From: Micromonospora echinaurantiaca
GTDB lineage: Bacteria > Actinomycetota > Actinomycetes > Mycobacteriales > Micromonosporaceae
Length of the DNA: 64,000 nt
Direction of reading: 5' to 3'
Assembly: GCF_900090235.1 (NCBI RefSeq)
Contig: NZ_LT607750.1
Span: 558,001-622,000, forward strand
The position numbers and the translations under genes are program-made. Shown piece by piece: positions 17,572 to 28,430 of this stretch; position 1 is the first letter of the stretch, and each line of letters starts with the position of its first letter. The notes beneath the pieces are model-generated. The model had not been told where the DNA came from, made no database searches, and worked only from the letters and a program-made list of their open reading frames with translations.

Positions 17572-18968
17572 GCGGCCTCCGCCTCGGGCACACCGAGCTC
17601 GGTGAGGAACGACTTGGCCCAGTGCCCCACGTCGTGGGTGCGTAGGTGGCGTTGCATCGTCCGCATCCGCCGGCGGGCCTCGGCCCGCTCCACGTGCACA
17701 GCTCGCAGCAGCGCGTCCTTGACCGCGTCCGGGTCGTGCGGGTTGCACAGAAACGCCTGGCGCAGCTCGGTGGCGGCGCCGGCGAACTCACTGAGCACGA
17801 GCGCGCCGCCCTGGTCGGCGCGCGATGCGACGTACTCCTTGGCCACCAGATTCATTCCGTCTCGCAGCGGGGTCACCATCATCACGTCGGCAGCGACGTA
17901 CATCGCGGCCAGTTCACTGCGACTGTACGACTGATGCAGATAATGCACCGCCGGCACGCCGACCCTGCCGAATTCGCCATTGATCCGACCAACTTCACGT
18001 TCAACCTTGACCCGAAGTGCCTGGTAGTGCTCCACCCGCTCGCGGCTCGGCGTGGCCACCTGCACCATGACGGCCTCGGGCACTGTCAACTTTCCGTCAG
18101 CCAGCAGCTCGCGGAAGGCCTTGAGCCGCAACTCGATCCCCTTGGTGTAGTCGAGCCGGTCGACGCCCAGGATGATCGTCTTCGGGTTGCCCAGTTCCTC
18201 CCGGATCTCCTTGGCCCGGGCCTGCACCGCCGGGTCGGCGGCCATCCGCTCCATCTCCTTGGTGTCGATGCTGATCGGGAAGGCACCGGCCTTCACCTGC
18301 CGCCCGTCGACCTGGATCATCTGGCCCTCGTAGCGGAGCCCGAGCAGGTGCCGGGCCAGCCGGACGAAGTTCTGCGCGGCCAGCCGCTGCTGGAAGCCGA
18401 CCAGGTCGGCGCCGAGCAGGCCGCGCAGGATCTCGGTGCGGAACGGCATCTGCATGAACAGCTCGATGGGCGGGAACGGGATGTGCAGGAAGAAGCCGAT
18501 CCGCAGGTCCGGGCGCAGCTCGCGGAGCATGGCCGGGACCAGCTGGAGCTGGTAGTCCTGCACCCAGACGGTGGCCCCCTCGGCCGCGACGTCCGCAGCG
18601 GCCTCCGCGAACCGGGCGTTGACCAGTCGGTACGCCTCCCGCCACCGGCGCTTGTAGGCCGGGGTCTCCACCGCGTCGTGGTAGAGCGGCCAGATCGTCG
18701 CGTTGGACTGCCCCTCGTAGTAGCGCTCCAGCTCCTCGGCGCTCAGCGGCACCGGGTGCAGCCGGATCCCCTCCAGGTCGAACGGCTCCGGGGCGGCGCC
18801 GGTGCCGCCGGCCCAGCCGACCCAGGTGCCCTGGTGTTCGGCGAGGACGGGATGCAGGGCGGTGACCAGCCCGCCGGGGCTGCGTCGCCACTGCCGGCCC
18901 TCGGGTGTGCTCACCTCGTCGACCGGCAGGCGGTTCGCCACTACGACAAAGGAGCTGCGGACGGTCAC
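17568..18968 (-). CDS. otsA: Alpha,alpha-trehalose-phosphate synthase (GT20)
   Basis: The protein has 466 residues, typical of OtsA. The N-terminal [10 protein letters not shown] and [13 protein letters not shown] form the glucose-phosphate and UDP loop. [16 protein letters not shown] and [10 protein letters not shown] lie in the first domain, and [13 protein letters not shown] and [14 protein letters not shown] are UDP-glucose contacts. It joins UDP-glucose (or GDP/ADP-glucose) and glucose-6-phosphate to trehalose-6-phosphate, the substrate of the coupled phosphatase gene. The ATG at 18968 gives the expected N-terminus. The gene diverges from ettA across a 301-bp gap. Confidence 0.95.
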   Translation of the reverse strand: MTVRSSFVVVANRLPVDEVSTPEGRQWRRSPGGLVTALHPVLAEHQGTWVGWAGGTGAAPEPFDLEGIRLHPVPLSAEELERYYEGQSNATIWPLYHDAVETPAYKRRWREAYRLVNARFAEAAADVAAEGATVWVQDYQLQLVPAMLRELRPDLRIGFFLHIPFPPIELFMQMPFRTEILRGLLGADLVGFQQRLAAQNFVRLARHLLGLRYEGQMIQVDGRQVKAGAFPISIDTKEMERMAADPAVQARAKEIREELGNPKTIILGVDRLDYTKGIELRLKAFRELLADGKLTVPEAVMVQVATPSRERVEHYQALRVKVEREVGRINGEFGRVGVPAVHYLHQSYSRSELAAMYVAADVMMVTPLRDGMNLVAKEYVASRADQGGALVLSEFAGAATELRQAFLCNPHDPDAVKDALLRAVHVERAEARRRMRTMQRHLRTHDVGHWAKSFLTELGVPEAEAA

Positions 18969-19269
18969 GTTCGGCCACCTCCGGGTGCTGACGGGTCAAC
19001 CGTGATGAGCGTACTGAGCGTAGCTGCGGCGTCTGGGGCCCCGTGCCGGAGTTCCCTACCCGTCCCACGCCCGCCGAACCCTGGAGGTGATCTTGTCAAC
19101 ATGCCGCCGCCGCACGCTGCGGCGGGGTGATGTGGGCGTTGCGACGCGTACCTGTCAGGATTGACAGCGGCGTGCGTGCGGCCGGCCCCGGCCGGCGGCC
19201 GCGGGTGACGACCAGCCCGCGCCCTCGCCCGCCGGCTCCCAGTCGCAACGTACGGAGGTAGCCCGCACC
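18969..19269. other. Divergent promoter region between otsA and ettA
   Basis: This 301-bp region should contain both promoters. It includes a short inverted repeat around 19113-19130 (GCCGCCGC with its complement) and TGTCAGGATTGACA at about 19154. An ORF of a few codons beginning at 19101 seems meaningless. GGAGG at 19254-19258 is the ettA ribosome site. Confidence 0.5.
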
Positions 19270-20946
<1,677 letters not shown>

Positions 20947-20947
20947 C

Positions 20948-21391
20948 GTGGCCGACCGCTTCGTCTACCACTGCACCCTGCGGTGGTCCGACCTGGACGC
21001 GTACGGCCACGTCAACAACTCGCGCTTCCTCACCCTCTACGAGGAGGCCCGGGTGGCGTTGATGTTCGCCGGTGGCCGGGCGTGGGGAGTGGGCTCGTTC
21101 GCCGACGGCGTGGTGATCCGCCGGCACGAGGTCGACTACCTGCGCCCGGTCGACTACGCGCTCGGCCGGGCCACCGCGGAGGCGGCGCCGACGGTCCGGA
21201 TCGAACTCTGGGTGGAGGAGATCCGGGCCGCCTCGTTCACCGTCGCCTACGAGCTGTACGACGGCGACGTGCTGGCCAGCCGGGCCCGCTCGGTGCTGGT
21301 CCCGTTCGACCTCGACCGGCAGGTGCCGCGCCGGGTCAGCGCCGAGGAGCGTGAGTTCCTCCTGACGTACGCCCCGCAGGGCGCGGCGTGA
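20948..21391 (+). CDS. Acyl-CoA thioesterase (4HBT hotdog fold)
   Basis: A single hotdog domain of 147 residues. The motif WSDLDAYGHVNNSRFLTLYEEAR is the 4-hydroxybenzoyl-CoA thioesterase signature, with the aspartate next to YGHVNN as the likely catalytic residue. VDYLRPVDYAL and ARSVLVPFD complete the fold. It should hydrolyse an acyl-CoA; the chain is unknown. The GTG start lies one base after the ettA stop, so the two genes are coupled, and its own stop overlaps the next start as GTGA. Confidence 0.88.
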   Translation: MADRFVYHCTLRWSDLDAYGHVNNSRFLTLYEEARVALMFAGGRAWGVGSFADGVVIRRHEVDYLRPVDYALGRATAEAAPTVRIELWVEEIRAASFTVAYELYDGDVLASRARSVLVPFDLDRQVPRRVSAEEREFLLTYAPQGAA

Positions 21392-22104
21392 CCGCGGCCG
21401 GTCACCCGGTCGACGCGGCCGGCGGGCACGGGATCGCCGACGGCGCCGACGCGGGCGCCTTCCTGGCCCGGCTGGTCCGGCTGGACCGGGGTGCCCTGGT
21501 CCGGCTCCGGCCGGCCGGCGCGCCGGCGCGTACCGCCCTCTGGGCCCGCCTGCCGTGGGGGGTGCTGGTGGTGCGCACGGTGGCCGGCGTGGCCCCGGGC
21601 GACGTCACGGTCGGCGCGGACGCTCTGCTCGCGGCGCTCACCGAGGGACGGCAGGAGTTGCCGGCCCGGCGCGACGCGCAGTGGCGGTGGCCGCTGCCGC
21701 CGGCGGCGAGCCGCCGGGTGGAGACGCTGCCGGGCGGTGAGCTGCGCCGGATCGCCGAGGCGGCGGCGGGCACGCTGCGGGCCGCCAGCGCGCACGGCGT
21801 GGCCGGGCGGGCGGTGGGGCAGCGGGCGCTGCGCGACGCGCTGCTCGACCACGTGCCGGTGGTGGTGACCCCGGACGACCCGCCGGGCGAACCGGTGGAG
21901 GTGAACCAGCGGCTGGTCCAGGGTCTGGTCCGGATGGGCTTCCTGGGCGCCCCGGGGGCCGGTTCCGGCGCCGCTGGCGCCGCCGCCGTCCAGGTGCGGA
22001 CGGCCGGACGTTGGGTCGGCCTGGTGGGACCATACGGAGCGACTTGGTCGCAGACGGCCACTGATCTTGCCGTACGACCCTCCGGCGGTCATCCGTTCGG
22101 ATGA
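21388..22104 (+). CDS. Hypothetical protein
   Basis: The protein has 238 residues and belongs to no family I can name. It is rich in alanine, arginine and glycine, with a tryptophan-containing patch (TALWARLPWGVLVVRTVAG) near residue 50. The C-terminal part VQVRTAGRWVGLVGPYGATW looks like beta strands. There is no signal peptide or obvious membrane helix. It is coupled to the thioesterase gene by a GTGA overlap and ends the ettA operon. Function unknown. Confidence 0.75.
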   Translation: MTAAGHPVDAAGGHGIADGADAGAFLARLVRLDRGALVRLRPAGAPARTALWARLPWGVLVVRTVAGVAPGDVTVGADALLAALTEGRQELPARRDAQWRWPLPPAASRRVETLPGGELRRIAEAAAGTLRAASAHGVAGRAVGQRALRDALLDHVPVVVTPDDPPGEPVEVNQRLVQGLVRMGFLGAPGAGSGAAGAAAVQVRTAGRWVGLVGPYGATWSQTATDLAVRPSGGHPFG

Positions 22105-22235
22105 CCACCGGTCATTCTTCTGGTTTGGGGCTCCCGTTGGGGGGATGCTTCAACCCGGCTGTCCGGGTACCGTCCATCCTCGGATCCAACGCACCGTAGG
22201 CGACTGGATCCGCTGGGGAGTGAGGTGCGCGAGCG

Positions 22236-22811
22236 ATGCCGTGGTGGTCATGGCGCCCCGGTCCCGCCAACGGCGGCGACCCGGAAACTCGAAGCGGGAT
22301 CACAGTGGAGGGCACCGTCCGGGTCGGGCCACCGACCCCCCGGCAGCCGGAGGACGACTGCCCGGCCGTCGACCGGCCCGCCATCCCGGAGATGCGGGCT
22401 GCGGTCGAGCCGGTCACCCTGGGCCGGGTCTGCGAGGCGCTCGACCTGCTCGACGTGCGCTACCTGGCCGACGGTGACGGCAACCTGCTGGCCATGTGGG
22501 AGCGGCACGCGGTGCTGGTCACCCTTGAGGGCCCGGAGGACGAGATCCTGGTGATGCGGGCGCGTCCACACGCGACCGTCCCGCCGGACTGGGCCTACCG
22601 GGTGGTCAACGAGTGGAACCACACCCGCCGGTTCTGCAAGGCCTACGTCGGCGACCCCACCGAACGCGGCCAGCTGCCCATCTACGCCGAGCTCCAGGTG
22701 CCGTTCGGCGCCGGAACGCACGACGCGCTCCTGGTCGAGATGCTCGACTGTGGCGCCGCGGTGGCCACCAGCTTCGTCGACTGGCTGCACGACGAGGGCG
22801 CCCTGCTCTGA
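22236..22811 (+). CDS. YbjN domain-containing protein
   Basis: The protein has 191 residues. After a disordered N-terminal part (about 1-55), the YbjN domain begins at VTLGRVCEALDLLDVRYLADGDGN. It contains VLVTLEGPEDEILVMRAR and YRVVNEWNHTRRFCKAYV, the conserved core, and ends in TSFVDWLHDEGALL. YbjN proteins share a fold with type III secretion chaperones, but their role in actinobacteria is unknown. The ATG at 22236 is preceded by GGGGAGTGAGG about 15 nt upstream, so the start could lie a few codons away. Confidence 0.8.
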   Translation: MPWWSWRPGPANGGDPETRSGITVEGTVRVGPPTPRQPEDDCPAVDRPAIPEMRAAVEPVTLGRVCEALDLLDVRYLADGDGNLLAMWERHAVLVTLEGPEDEILVMRARPHATVPPDWAYRVVNEWNHTRRFCKAYVGDPTERGQLPIYAELQVPFGAGTHDALLVEMLDCGAAVATSFVDWLHDEGALL

Positions 22812-22947
22812 GCCGTCGCCAGACCGGTCGCCAGCCCCACTCGCGGTCCGCCCGTGCCGCGGTCTGCTGTGCTGCGGTCTACCTGCCGCGGTCGACCGTG
22901 CCGATGCCGACCGGGCGCCGGCCACGGCACCGCCGCCGCGCCGACGG

Positions 22948-23379
22948 CTACGGCGTCCCGGCGGCCGGGTCCTCCATCACGTTGACCATGAAGTACGCCG
23001 CCCGCTCCAGGTAGTCCCAGAGCGCGGTGGCGAGTTCCGGCGGCAGGTCGAGGCTGTCGACCGCCGTGCGCATGTGCCGCAGCCAGGCGTCCCGCTCGGC
23101 CGCGCCGATCCGGAACGGCGCGTGCCGCATCCGCAGCCGCGGGTGCCCCCGCTGGGCCGAGTAGGTGTTCGGGCCGCCCCAGTACTGCATCAGGAACAGC
23201 GTCAGCCGGTCCGCCGCCGGGCCCAGGTCCTCCTCCGGATACATCGGGCGCAGCAGCGGGTCGTCGGCGACCCCCGCGTAGAACTCGTCGACCAGCTTGC
23301 GGAAGGCGGGCTCACCGCCGATCGCCTCGAAGAGGGTCATCGACGGCCGGGGACGGCCGGACTCAGCAGCGGGATTCAC
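22948..23379 (-). CDS. glbO: Group II truncated hemoglobin (trHbO)
   Basis: The protein has 143 residues and is close in pattern to M. tuberculosis Glb[21 protein letters not shown] covers the B helix and CD region, [14 protein letters not shown] the E and EF region, and [15 protein letters not shown] holds the proximal histidine. [10 protein letters not shown] has the tryptophan of the G helix typical of group II. It binds heme and oxygen in the cytoplasm; roles in oxygen delivery or peroxide chemistry are proposed for the family. The GTG at 23379 has CAGGAT 6 nt upstream; an internal ATG at 23340 is an alternative. Confidence 0.93.
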   Translation of the reverse strand: MNPAAESGRPRPSMTLFEAIGGEPAFRKLVDEFYAGVADDPLLRPMYPEEDLGPAADRLTLFLMQYWGGPNTYSAQRGHPRLRMRHAPFRIGAAERDAWLRHMRTAVDSLDLPPELATALWDYLERAAYFMVNVMEDPAAGTP

Positions 23380-23385
23380 CGTTCC

Positions 23386-23391
23386 ATCCTG
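23386..23391 (-). promoter_or_regulatory. Likely -10 box (CAGGAT) for leaderless glbO transcript
   Basis: Read on the minus strand, CAGGAT lies 6 nt before the GTG at 23379. Confidence 0.45.
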
Positions 23392-23442
23392 CCAGGTGCC
23401 CGCGGCCGCACCCCTGGGGAGGGACCGGGGTACGGGTGTAAC

Positions 23443-24888
23443 TCACCTCACCGCGTGGCGCGGCCGCCCCGGTTCGCCGGGCCGGCCGGCGACCGGACCG
23501 CCGGGGCCGTCCTGCGCCGGCGGCCGCTCGTCCGCCCCGCCCTCGCCCCGGTCCGGCGCGCCGCCGGTCTGCTCCCTGGTCACGTCCTCGGCCGGCGCCA
23601 CCCCGGCGCCGCCGGCCCGTTCCGCCGCGGTGACCGCCGCGTCGACGCTCGACCGGCTCGGCCAGCGCAGCGCCACCAGGGCCATCAGCAGGACGCCCGC
23701 CGCACTCCACCACCCGACCACGGCCGGGATCGGGAACCGCTCGGCGAGCAGCCCGGTGACCAGCACCGCCACGCCCTGGATCACCTGCACCCCGCTGGCC
23801 ATCACGCCGAACGCCCGGGCCCGGAAGCCGCTGGGCAGGGCGCGGACGAACAGGCCGTTGGCCATCGGCAGCATGCCGGCGACCGCGAACCCGCAGGCCC
23901 CGGCGAGCAGCGCCACCACCGCCGGTGGCGGGTCGAACAGGGCGGGCACCAGCACCGCCGGGGCGAGCACCGCGAGGGGCCGCATCAGCGCCAGTCGCCG
24001 GTCGGGCCCGAACGCCCGCCCGACCACCAGCCCGCCGAGGATGAAGCCGACCGGGTTGGCGGCCATGATGACGGCCTGCGCGACGCCGGTGTCCATCCCG
24101 CCGGCGCCGTGCTCGCTCGCCCAGGCCGCGGCCAGCCCCTCCGGCACGATCGAGAAGAGCATGGCGCTGAACACCAGCACGGCGATGGCCCGCAGCACCG
24201 GCGTGCCGAACACGAGCCGGAACCCCTGGCCGGTCTCCCGGAGCAGGTGGCTGCGGTGCGCGGCGGTCATCGCCGGCGGCCGGTCGGCGACGCCGAAGCG
24301 GGTGAGCGCGGCCGAGACGGCGAACGTCGCCGCGTTGATCAGCAGGGCCAACGCCGGGTTGAACGCCGCCACGGACGCGCCGATCAGGTAGCCGACGACC
24401 TGCGCGGCCTGGCCGGTGCTGGCGTTCAAAGACAGCCCGAGGACCAGCTTGTCGCCGGTCAGCACCAGCGGCATCAGCGCGGACTTCGCGGCCTGGCTCG
24501 GTGGGTTGGCCAGGGTGGCGGCGAAGAGCAGCACCAGGATCACGTTGACCGGCATGTTCGGGATGGCGATGACCACCATCAGCGCCATCCGGATCAGGTC
24601 GCAGGCGACCATCACCTGCCGGTAGCGGTGCCGTTCGGCGAGGGTGGACAGCAGCGGGCCGCCGACCAGCCAGGGCAGGTAGCTGATCGCGAACGCGGCG
24701 GCGGAGAGGGCCACCGACCGGGTCTCCTGGTAGACCAGGAGGGTGACCGCCGCCTTGGCGATGTAGTCACCGACCCAGGAGAGTGCGCTGGCCGCGAAGA
24801 TCGCCCGATACTCGCGCTGGGCGAACACCTCATGGAAGGTGGCCGGCCCTTCCGGAGAGGGTCGCTCGTCGGACACCGTCGCCTCCAT
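23443..24888 (-). CDS. MFS transporter
   Basis: A major facilitator of about 481 residues with 12 hydrophobic segments. The first pair includes YRAIFAASALSWVGDYIAKAAV and AAFAISYLPWLVGGPLL, and the A-like motif between helices 2 and 3 reads AERHRYRQVMVACDLIRM. It resembles the enterobactin exporter (EntS) and tetracycline-type MFS proteins of actinomycetes. The substrate is unknown. The C-terminal 60 residues are a disordered proline, glycine and glutamate tail. I chose the ATG at 24888 (METVSDERPS-like start); an earlier GTG at 24969 would add 27 residues without family character. Confidence 0.85.
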   Translation of the reverse strand: MEATVSDERPSPEGPATFHEVFAQREYRAIFAASALSWVGDYIAKAAVTLLVYQETRSVALSAAAFAISYLPWLVGGPLLSTLAERHRYRQVMVACDLIRMALMVVIAIPNMPVNVILVLLFAATLANPPSQAAKSALMPLVLTGDKLVLGLSLNASTGQAAQVVGYLIGASVAAFNPALALLINAATFAVSAALTRFGVADRPPAMTAAHRSHLLRETGQGFRLVFGTPVLRAIAVLVFSAMLFSIVPEGLAAAWASEHGAGGMDTGVAQAVIMAANPVGFILGGLVVGRAFGPDRRLALMRPLAVLAPAVLVPALFDPPPAVVALLAGACGFAVAGMLPMANGLFVRALPSGFRARAFGVMASGVQVIQGVAVLVTGLLAERFPIPAVVGWWSAAGVLLMALVALRWPSRSSVDAAVTAAERAGGAGVAPAEDVTREQTGGAPDRGEGGADERPPAQDGPGGPVAGRPGEPGRPRHAVR

Positions 24889-25123
24889 CGTTTCCCGGGT
24901 GCTGCCGCTCGTGGCGTACGCGCCCGGGAAACCGTCGTCAGATCTACCGATCAGCGAGGACGTGATCACGTTCCGGGGGGAACGCGTGTCCCGGATTCTG
25001 CCCGATCGTCTGACAACTGGCTAGGGCGAACGGCTTGATCGTCGCATCCCCGACTGAACGAACGGACGATACCCGAGGGGCCGGCCGGCCCGAGACCCCC
25101 GCGCTGCCCGGTCATTCGTACCG

Positions 25124-26188
25124 TCAGGTGGCGCCGCCCTGACCGGTCTCGCCGGGACCGCCGGCGGGCATCCCCGGGTAGAGACGTGCCGCCGCGATCC
25201 GCGCGGTGATCCCGGAGTTCTCCAGCGCCTCGGTCAGCCGGCGGCGCAGTTCACGGCCGACCGCGAACTGCCCGTCGGCGGTGGTCTTGACGACGGTCCG
25301 GATCACCGCGCCCTCCACCGTCATCTGCTCCACGCCGAGCACCTCGGGCGCCTCCACGATCTCCGGCGCCAGCTCGGGGTCGACCGCGACCGACGCGGCC
25401 GCGGTACGCAGCACCGCGCTGGCCTCCTCGGTGCCGGCGAAGCCGATCGGCAGGTCGACCACGACGAGGGCCCAACCCTGGCTCTTGTTGCCGACGCGGA
25501 TGATCTCGCCGTTGCGGATGTACCAGAGCACCCCGCGCCCGTCCCGGACGGTGGTGACCCGGAGCCCGACCGCCTCCACCATCCCGGTCGCCTCGCCCAG
25601 GTCGACCGTGTCGCCCACGCCGTACTGGTCCTCGATGAGCATGAACAGGCCGGCGATCAGGTCCTTGACCAGACTCTGCGCGCCGAAGCCGAGCGCCACC
25701 CCGGCGATGCCGGCGCTGGCCAGCAGCGGGGCGAGGTCGAAGCTGAACTCCTTGAGCACCATCAGCAGCGCGATGCCGAAGATGAACGCCGTGCTCAGGC
25801 TGCGCAGCACCGACCCGATCGCCTCGGCGCGCTGACGCCGCCGTTCCGGCACGAACTCGCCCGGCTCGGCCGCGGCGGTGGGGATCCGTTCGCGCAGCGG
25901 CCGCAGCATGGTGGGCACCCCGGCGGCGGTGGTGGTGCGCACCAGCCGGCGGATGGTCCGGTGCACCAGCCACCGGGCGGCGACGGCCAGCAGCAGGATC
26001 AGCACGATCCGCAGCGGCTTGAGCAGGATCCAGTAACTGCCCTCGGCGAACCACACCGAGTTGGTGATCTCCCAGGCCGCCTTGCAGAGCGCCTCCTCCA
26101 GGCACTCCGGGCTCGGCGATGGGTCCGGGCTCGGTGTGGGCGCGGCGTGGAGCAGGTTGACGGTACGCACGATGTCTTCGTACCGCAC
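25124..26188 (-). CDS. MscS-type mechanosensitive ion channel
   Basis: The protein has about 354 residues. An extracytoplasmic N-terminal stretch (about 15-45) is followed by membrane helices near 50-75, 125-145 and 150-180. The pore helix region ASAGIAGVALGFGAQSLVKDLIAGLF is the MscS signature. The beta domain contains DQYGVGDTVDLGEATGMVEAVGLR, and a C-terminal alpha/beta domain follows. Such channels release solutes on hypoosmotic shock. The GTG at 26188 (VRYEDIVRTVN) is one likely start; the longer reading to 26338 is arginine- and proline-rich and less likely. Confidence 0.85.
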   Translation of the reverse strand: MRYEDIVRTVNLLHAAPTPSPDPSPSPECLEEALCKAAWEITNSVWFAEGSYWILLKPLRIVLILLLAVAARWLVHRTIRRLVRTTTAAGVPTMLRPLRERIPTAAAEPGEFVPERRRQRAEAIGSVLRSLSTAFIFGIALLMVLKEFSFDLAPLLASAGIAGVALGFGAQSLVKDLIAGLFMLIEDQYGVGDTVDLGEATGMVEAVGLRVTTVRDGRGVLWYIRNGEIIRVGNKSQGWALVVVDLPIGFAGTEEASAVLRTAAASVAVDPELAPEIVEAPEVLGVEQMTVEGAVIRTVVKTTADGQFAVGRELRRRLTEALENSGITARIAAARLYPGMPAGGPGETGQGGAT

Positions 26189-26315
26189 CCCGGGCGGGCC
26201 GCCCGCGCCGACCCACCATCCGGGTGACCGGAGCCGCCCACCGACATGGCCACCGACAGGTGCGCAACCGTCACGGGGTGCTGTCGGGTGACGGCGTCGG
26301 TCGGGCCGCAGCGCC

Positions 26316-27371
26316 TCAGCCGTGGCGGTGGGAACCACCGGCCGTGGCGTCCCCGGTCCGCTCGTCCGACCGGTTCTCCAGCACCGTTACGAGGGCCGAG
26401 GCGACGAGCGCCACGGGCCGGTCGTCGTCGTGTGCCAGTTGCCGGAGGGTGGCCAGCGCGATGGTGCCCGGCAGTTCGGCGAGGGCCTGGGTCAGGCGCA
26501 CCCGAACCGTCGGATCCGCGGTGTGTGCGGCGAGCTCGTCGACCAGCGCCGCCAGGATCCGGTCTGCCCACGCCGCGTCCCGCGCCAACGTGCCCAGGGT
26601 CTCGGCCGCCTCGACATCGTTGCGGCCCTCGACCACCATGCCGACGAGCGTCGGGACGGCTCGCGTCCCGCCCCGTGCTCCCACGGCGAGAGCGGCATGG
26701 CCGCGGACCGTCGGGTCCGGGTCGCCGAGGGCGCCGGTGAGCGTCGCGGTCGCCTCGCCGTCGGGCAGCTCGGCGAGCGCGAGGGCCGCGCGCCGCCGGA
26801 CGTCGACGTCGACGGAGGTCAGGCCGGACGCCAGGTTCGCCACCCCGGCCCCGCCGGCTCGCGCGAGGGCCCAGCGCAGGGCCCCGGCGACGTTCGGATC
26901 GGATTCGGTGAGGATCGCCGTGGCCAACAGCTCGGCGGGAACCGCCGCGGGCTCGGTCGGGGCCAGGGCGGCCTGCTGCCGCCGCGCGGCGCTCGGCGAA
27001 CCCAGCCCGTGCAGGAGGTCGACGATGCGCGCGACGTCCTGCCAGCCGGCGGGCTCGGCCGCATCGACCGTACGGAGCCGATCGAGCAGCTCGTGCTCCC
27101 GGTCCAGTCGTTCCTCGGTCTTCCGGATCAGGTCGCCGACCAGCGCGGACGGGGTGAATCCGGGATCGTCGAGAGTGCGCGCGACCTGACGCAACGACAG
27201 TCCCAGGGACCGCAGACCCTCCACGTAGAAGATCCGCCGGATGTCGTCGGGGGTGTACTCCCGGTAGCCACCCACGGTGCGGCCCGTCGGCTGCACCAGC
27301 CCGAGGGAGTCGTAGTGCCTGAGCATCCGGGCGCTCACCCCCGAGCGGCGCGCCACCTCACCGATCAGCAC
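26316..27371 (-). CDS. MerR-family regulator fused to HEAT repeats
   Basis: The protein has 351 residues. The N-terminal 70 residues are a MerR winged-helix domain (VLIGEVARRSGVSARMLRHY, then GGYREYTPDDIRRI). A helical linker (KTEERLDREHELLDRL) probably forms the antiparallel dimer coil. From about residue 150 there are at least five alpha-helical HEAT-like repeats such as VRRRAALALAELPDGEAT and VRGHAALAVGARGGTRAV. The HEAT part replaces the usual effector-binding domain, so the signal is probably a protein partner. It starts 7 nt inside the end of the HEAT-protein gene upstream. Confidence 0.88.
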   Translation of the reverse strand: MLIGEVARRSGVSARMLRHYDSLGLVQPTGRTVGGYREYTPDDIRRIFYVEGLRSLGLSLRQVARTLDDPGFTPSALVGDLIRKTEERLDREHELLDRLRTVDAAEPAGWQDVARIVDLLHGLGSPSAARRQQAALAPTEPAAVPAELLATAILTESDPNVAGALRWALARAGGAGVANLASGLTSVDVDVRRRAALALAELPDGEATATLTGALGDPDPTVRGHAALAVGARGGTRAVPTLVGMVVEGRNDVEAAETLGTLARDAAWADRILAALVDELAAHTADPTVRVRLTQALAELPGTIALATLRQLAHDDDRPVALVASALVTVLENRSDERTGDATAGGSHRHG

Positions 27372-28051
27372 TCGCTGGTCTCCTCCCGGTGCGGACCGAG
27401 CGCGACGACCCGTGTCGCTTCGTCGACGGCCAGGTCGAATCCGGCATCCGGGTCGTGGAGGAGCCGCTCGGTGGCGCCCGCGTGCGCCCGCACCGTCGGG
27501 TCGTGGTGCGCCATCGCCGTTCGCAGGATCGGCTCGACCACGTCGCCGAGTGCGGCGAGGGCGCGGCTCAAACTGAGCCGTACCTGCCGGTCGCCGCGGC
27601 CGAACTGCGTCGCCAGTTCCGCCGCCAGCGCCCCCTTCTCCTCGTCGGGCACCAGGACGACGGCCGCCCGCCATGCGGTCCGCGCCACCTCGTCGTCGGT
27701 GTCGTGCAGCAGCGACGGCGTGATCGCCGGCCACGCGCTCCGGTCACCGATCTTGGACAGCGTGTGCAACGCCTGGCTACGGGCCTGTGCCCGCGCGGAG
27801 CGGAGTTCCGCGCGCAGCTTCGGCACCGTGATCTCCGCCGGGAGCCGGGTCAGCGCCCAGGTGAGCATGTCGCGCACGAAGAAGTCCGGCTCGATCGCGC
27901 ACCGTGCCACGAGCACGTCGACGAAGCCGGGCTCGGGCCGGCTACCGATCGCCAGGGCCGCCTTCAGCCGCGTCGACGAGTTGCCGGCGGCCAGTGCGTC
28001 CAGCAGTCGCGGGTTCTCGGAGTCGCTGTGTGCCGAGTCGATGGGGACCAC
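27365..28051 (-). CDS. HEAT-repeat protein, partner of the MerR-HEAT regulator
   Basis: The protein has 228 residues, made almost entirely of HEAT repeats: STRLKAALAIGSRPEPGFVD, FFVRDMLTWALTRLP, ARSQALHTLSKIGD, VARTAWRAAVVLV, VRLSLSRALAALGD and VRAHAGATERLL. It has no DNA-binding domain. The GTG at 28051 follows a GGAG almost directly. The end overlaps the start of the MerR-HEAT gene, so the two are translated together and may bind each other through their repeats. A palindrome lies 20-45 bp upstream. Confidence 0.85.
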   Translation of the reverse strand: MVPIDSAHSDSENPRLLDALAAGNSSTRLKAALAIGSRPEPGFVDVLVARCAIEPDFFVRDMLTWALTRLPAEITVPKLRAELRSARAQARSQALHTLSKIGDRSAWPAITPSLLHDTDDEVARTAWRAAVVLVPDEEKGALAAELATQFGRGDRQVRLSLSRALAALGDVVEPILRTAMAHHDPTVRAHAGATERLLHDPDAGFDLAVDEATRVVALGPHREETSEC

Positions 28052-28430
28052 CTCCGGCCGCCAGTCAAGGCCTTGTCACAGTGGCAATGTCAAGCGCGCT
28101 GGATGAAGCCGGCGCGATGCCCGGAGGTGCGGCCGGGGGAGGGCGGGCCGGAGATCATCGGGCGTGGACCCGGCCCGGTCGAGGCCGGCGGCGACCGTCG
28201 ACCACCGTCGGGCAGGTGGAGAGTTCGCCCAGGTCGGGACGGTGATCCAGGCCAGCACGGATGATCCTCATACCAGAAGAGAGATTAGTACGTGCAATCC
28301 CGGTTCCGATCAGGGACTATTGGCGCAACGGATGTCGGTGATCCGGCCGGCGTCGGCCGCGGTGAGCGCTGTGCCCGATCCCGGTCGATGGTGGCGAGGT
28401 GGGGGCCGCTGGACCGGGAGGGTGAGCGCG
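28052..28430. other. Divergent region between the HEAT gene and the HNH endonuclease gene
   Basis: This 379-bp region contains the candidate MerR operator at its left end. A 70-bp stretch of lower G+C (28260-28330) probably carries the promoter of the HNH gene. GGGAGG at 28416-28421 is the ribosome site for the ATG at 28431. I see no gene in it. Confidence 0.5.
28072..28094 (-). promoter_or_regulatory. Candidate MerR operator and promoter of the HEAT/MerR pair
   Basis: CTTGTCA and TGTCAAG form a 7-9-7 inverted repeat with six of seven matches. On the minus strand, TTGACA (28093-28088) could be the -35 box. A 19-bp spacer, the length preferred by MerR regulators, leads to a poor -10 TTGACT (28068-28063). 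Inference. Confidence 0.45.
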
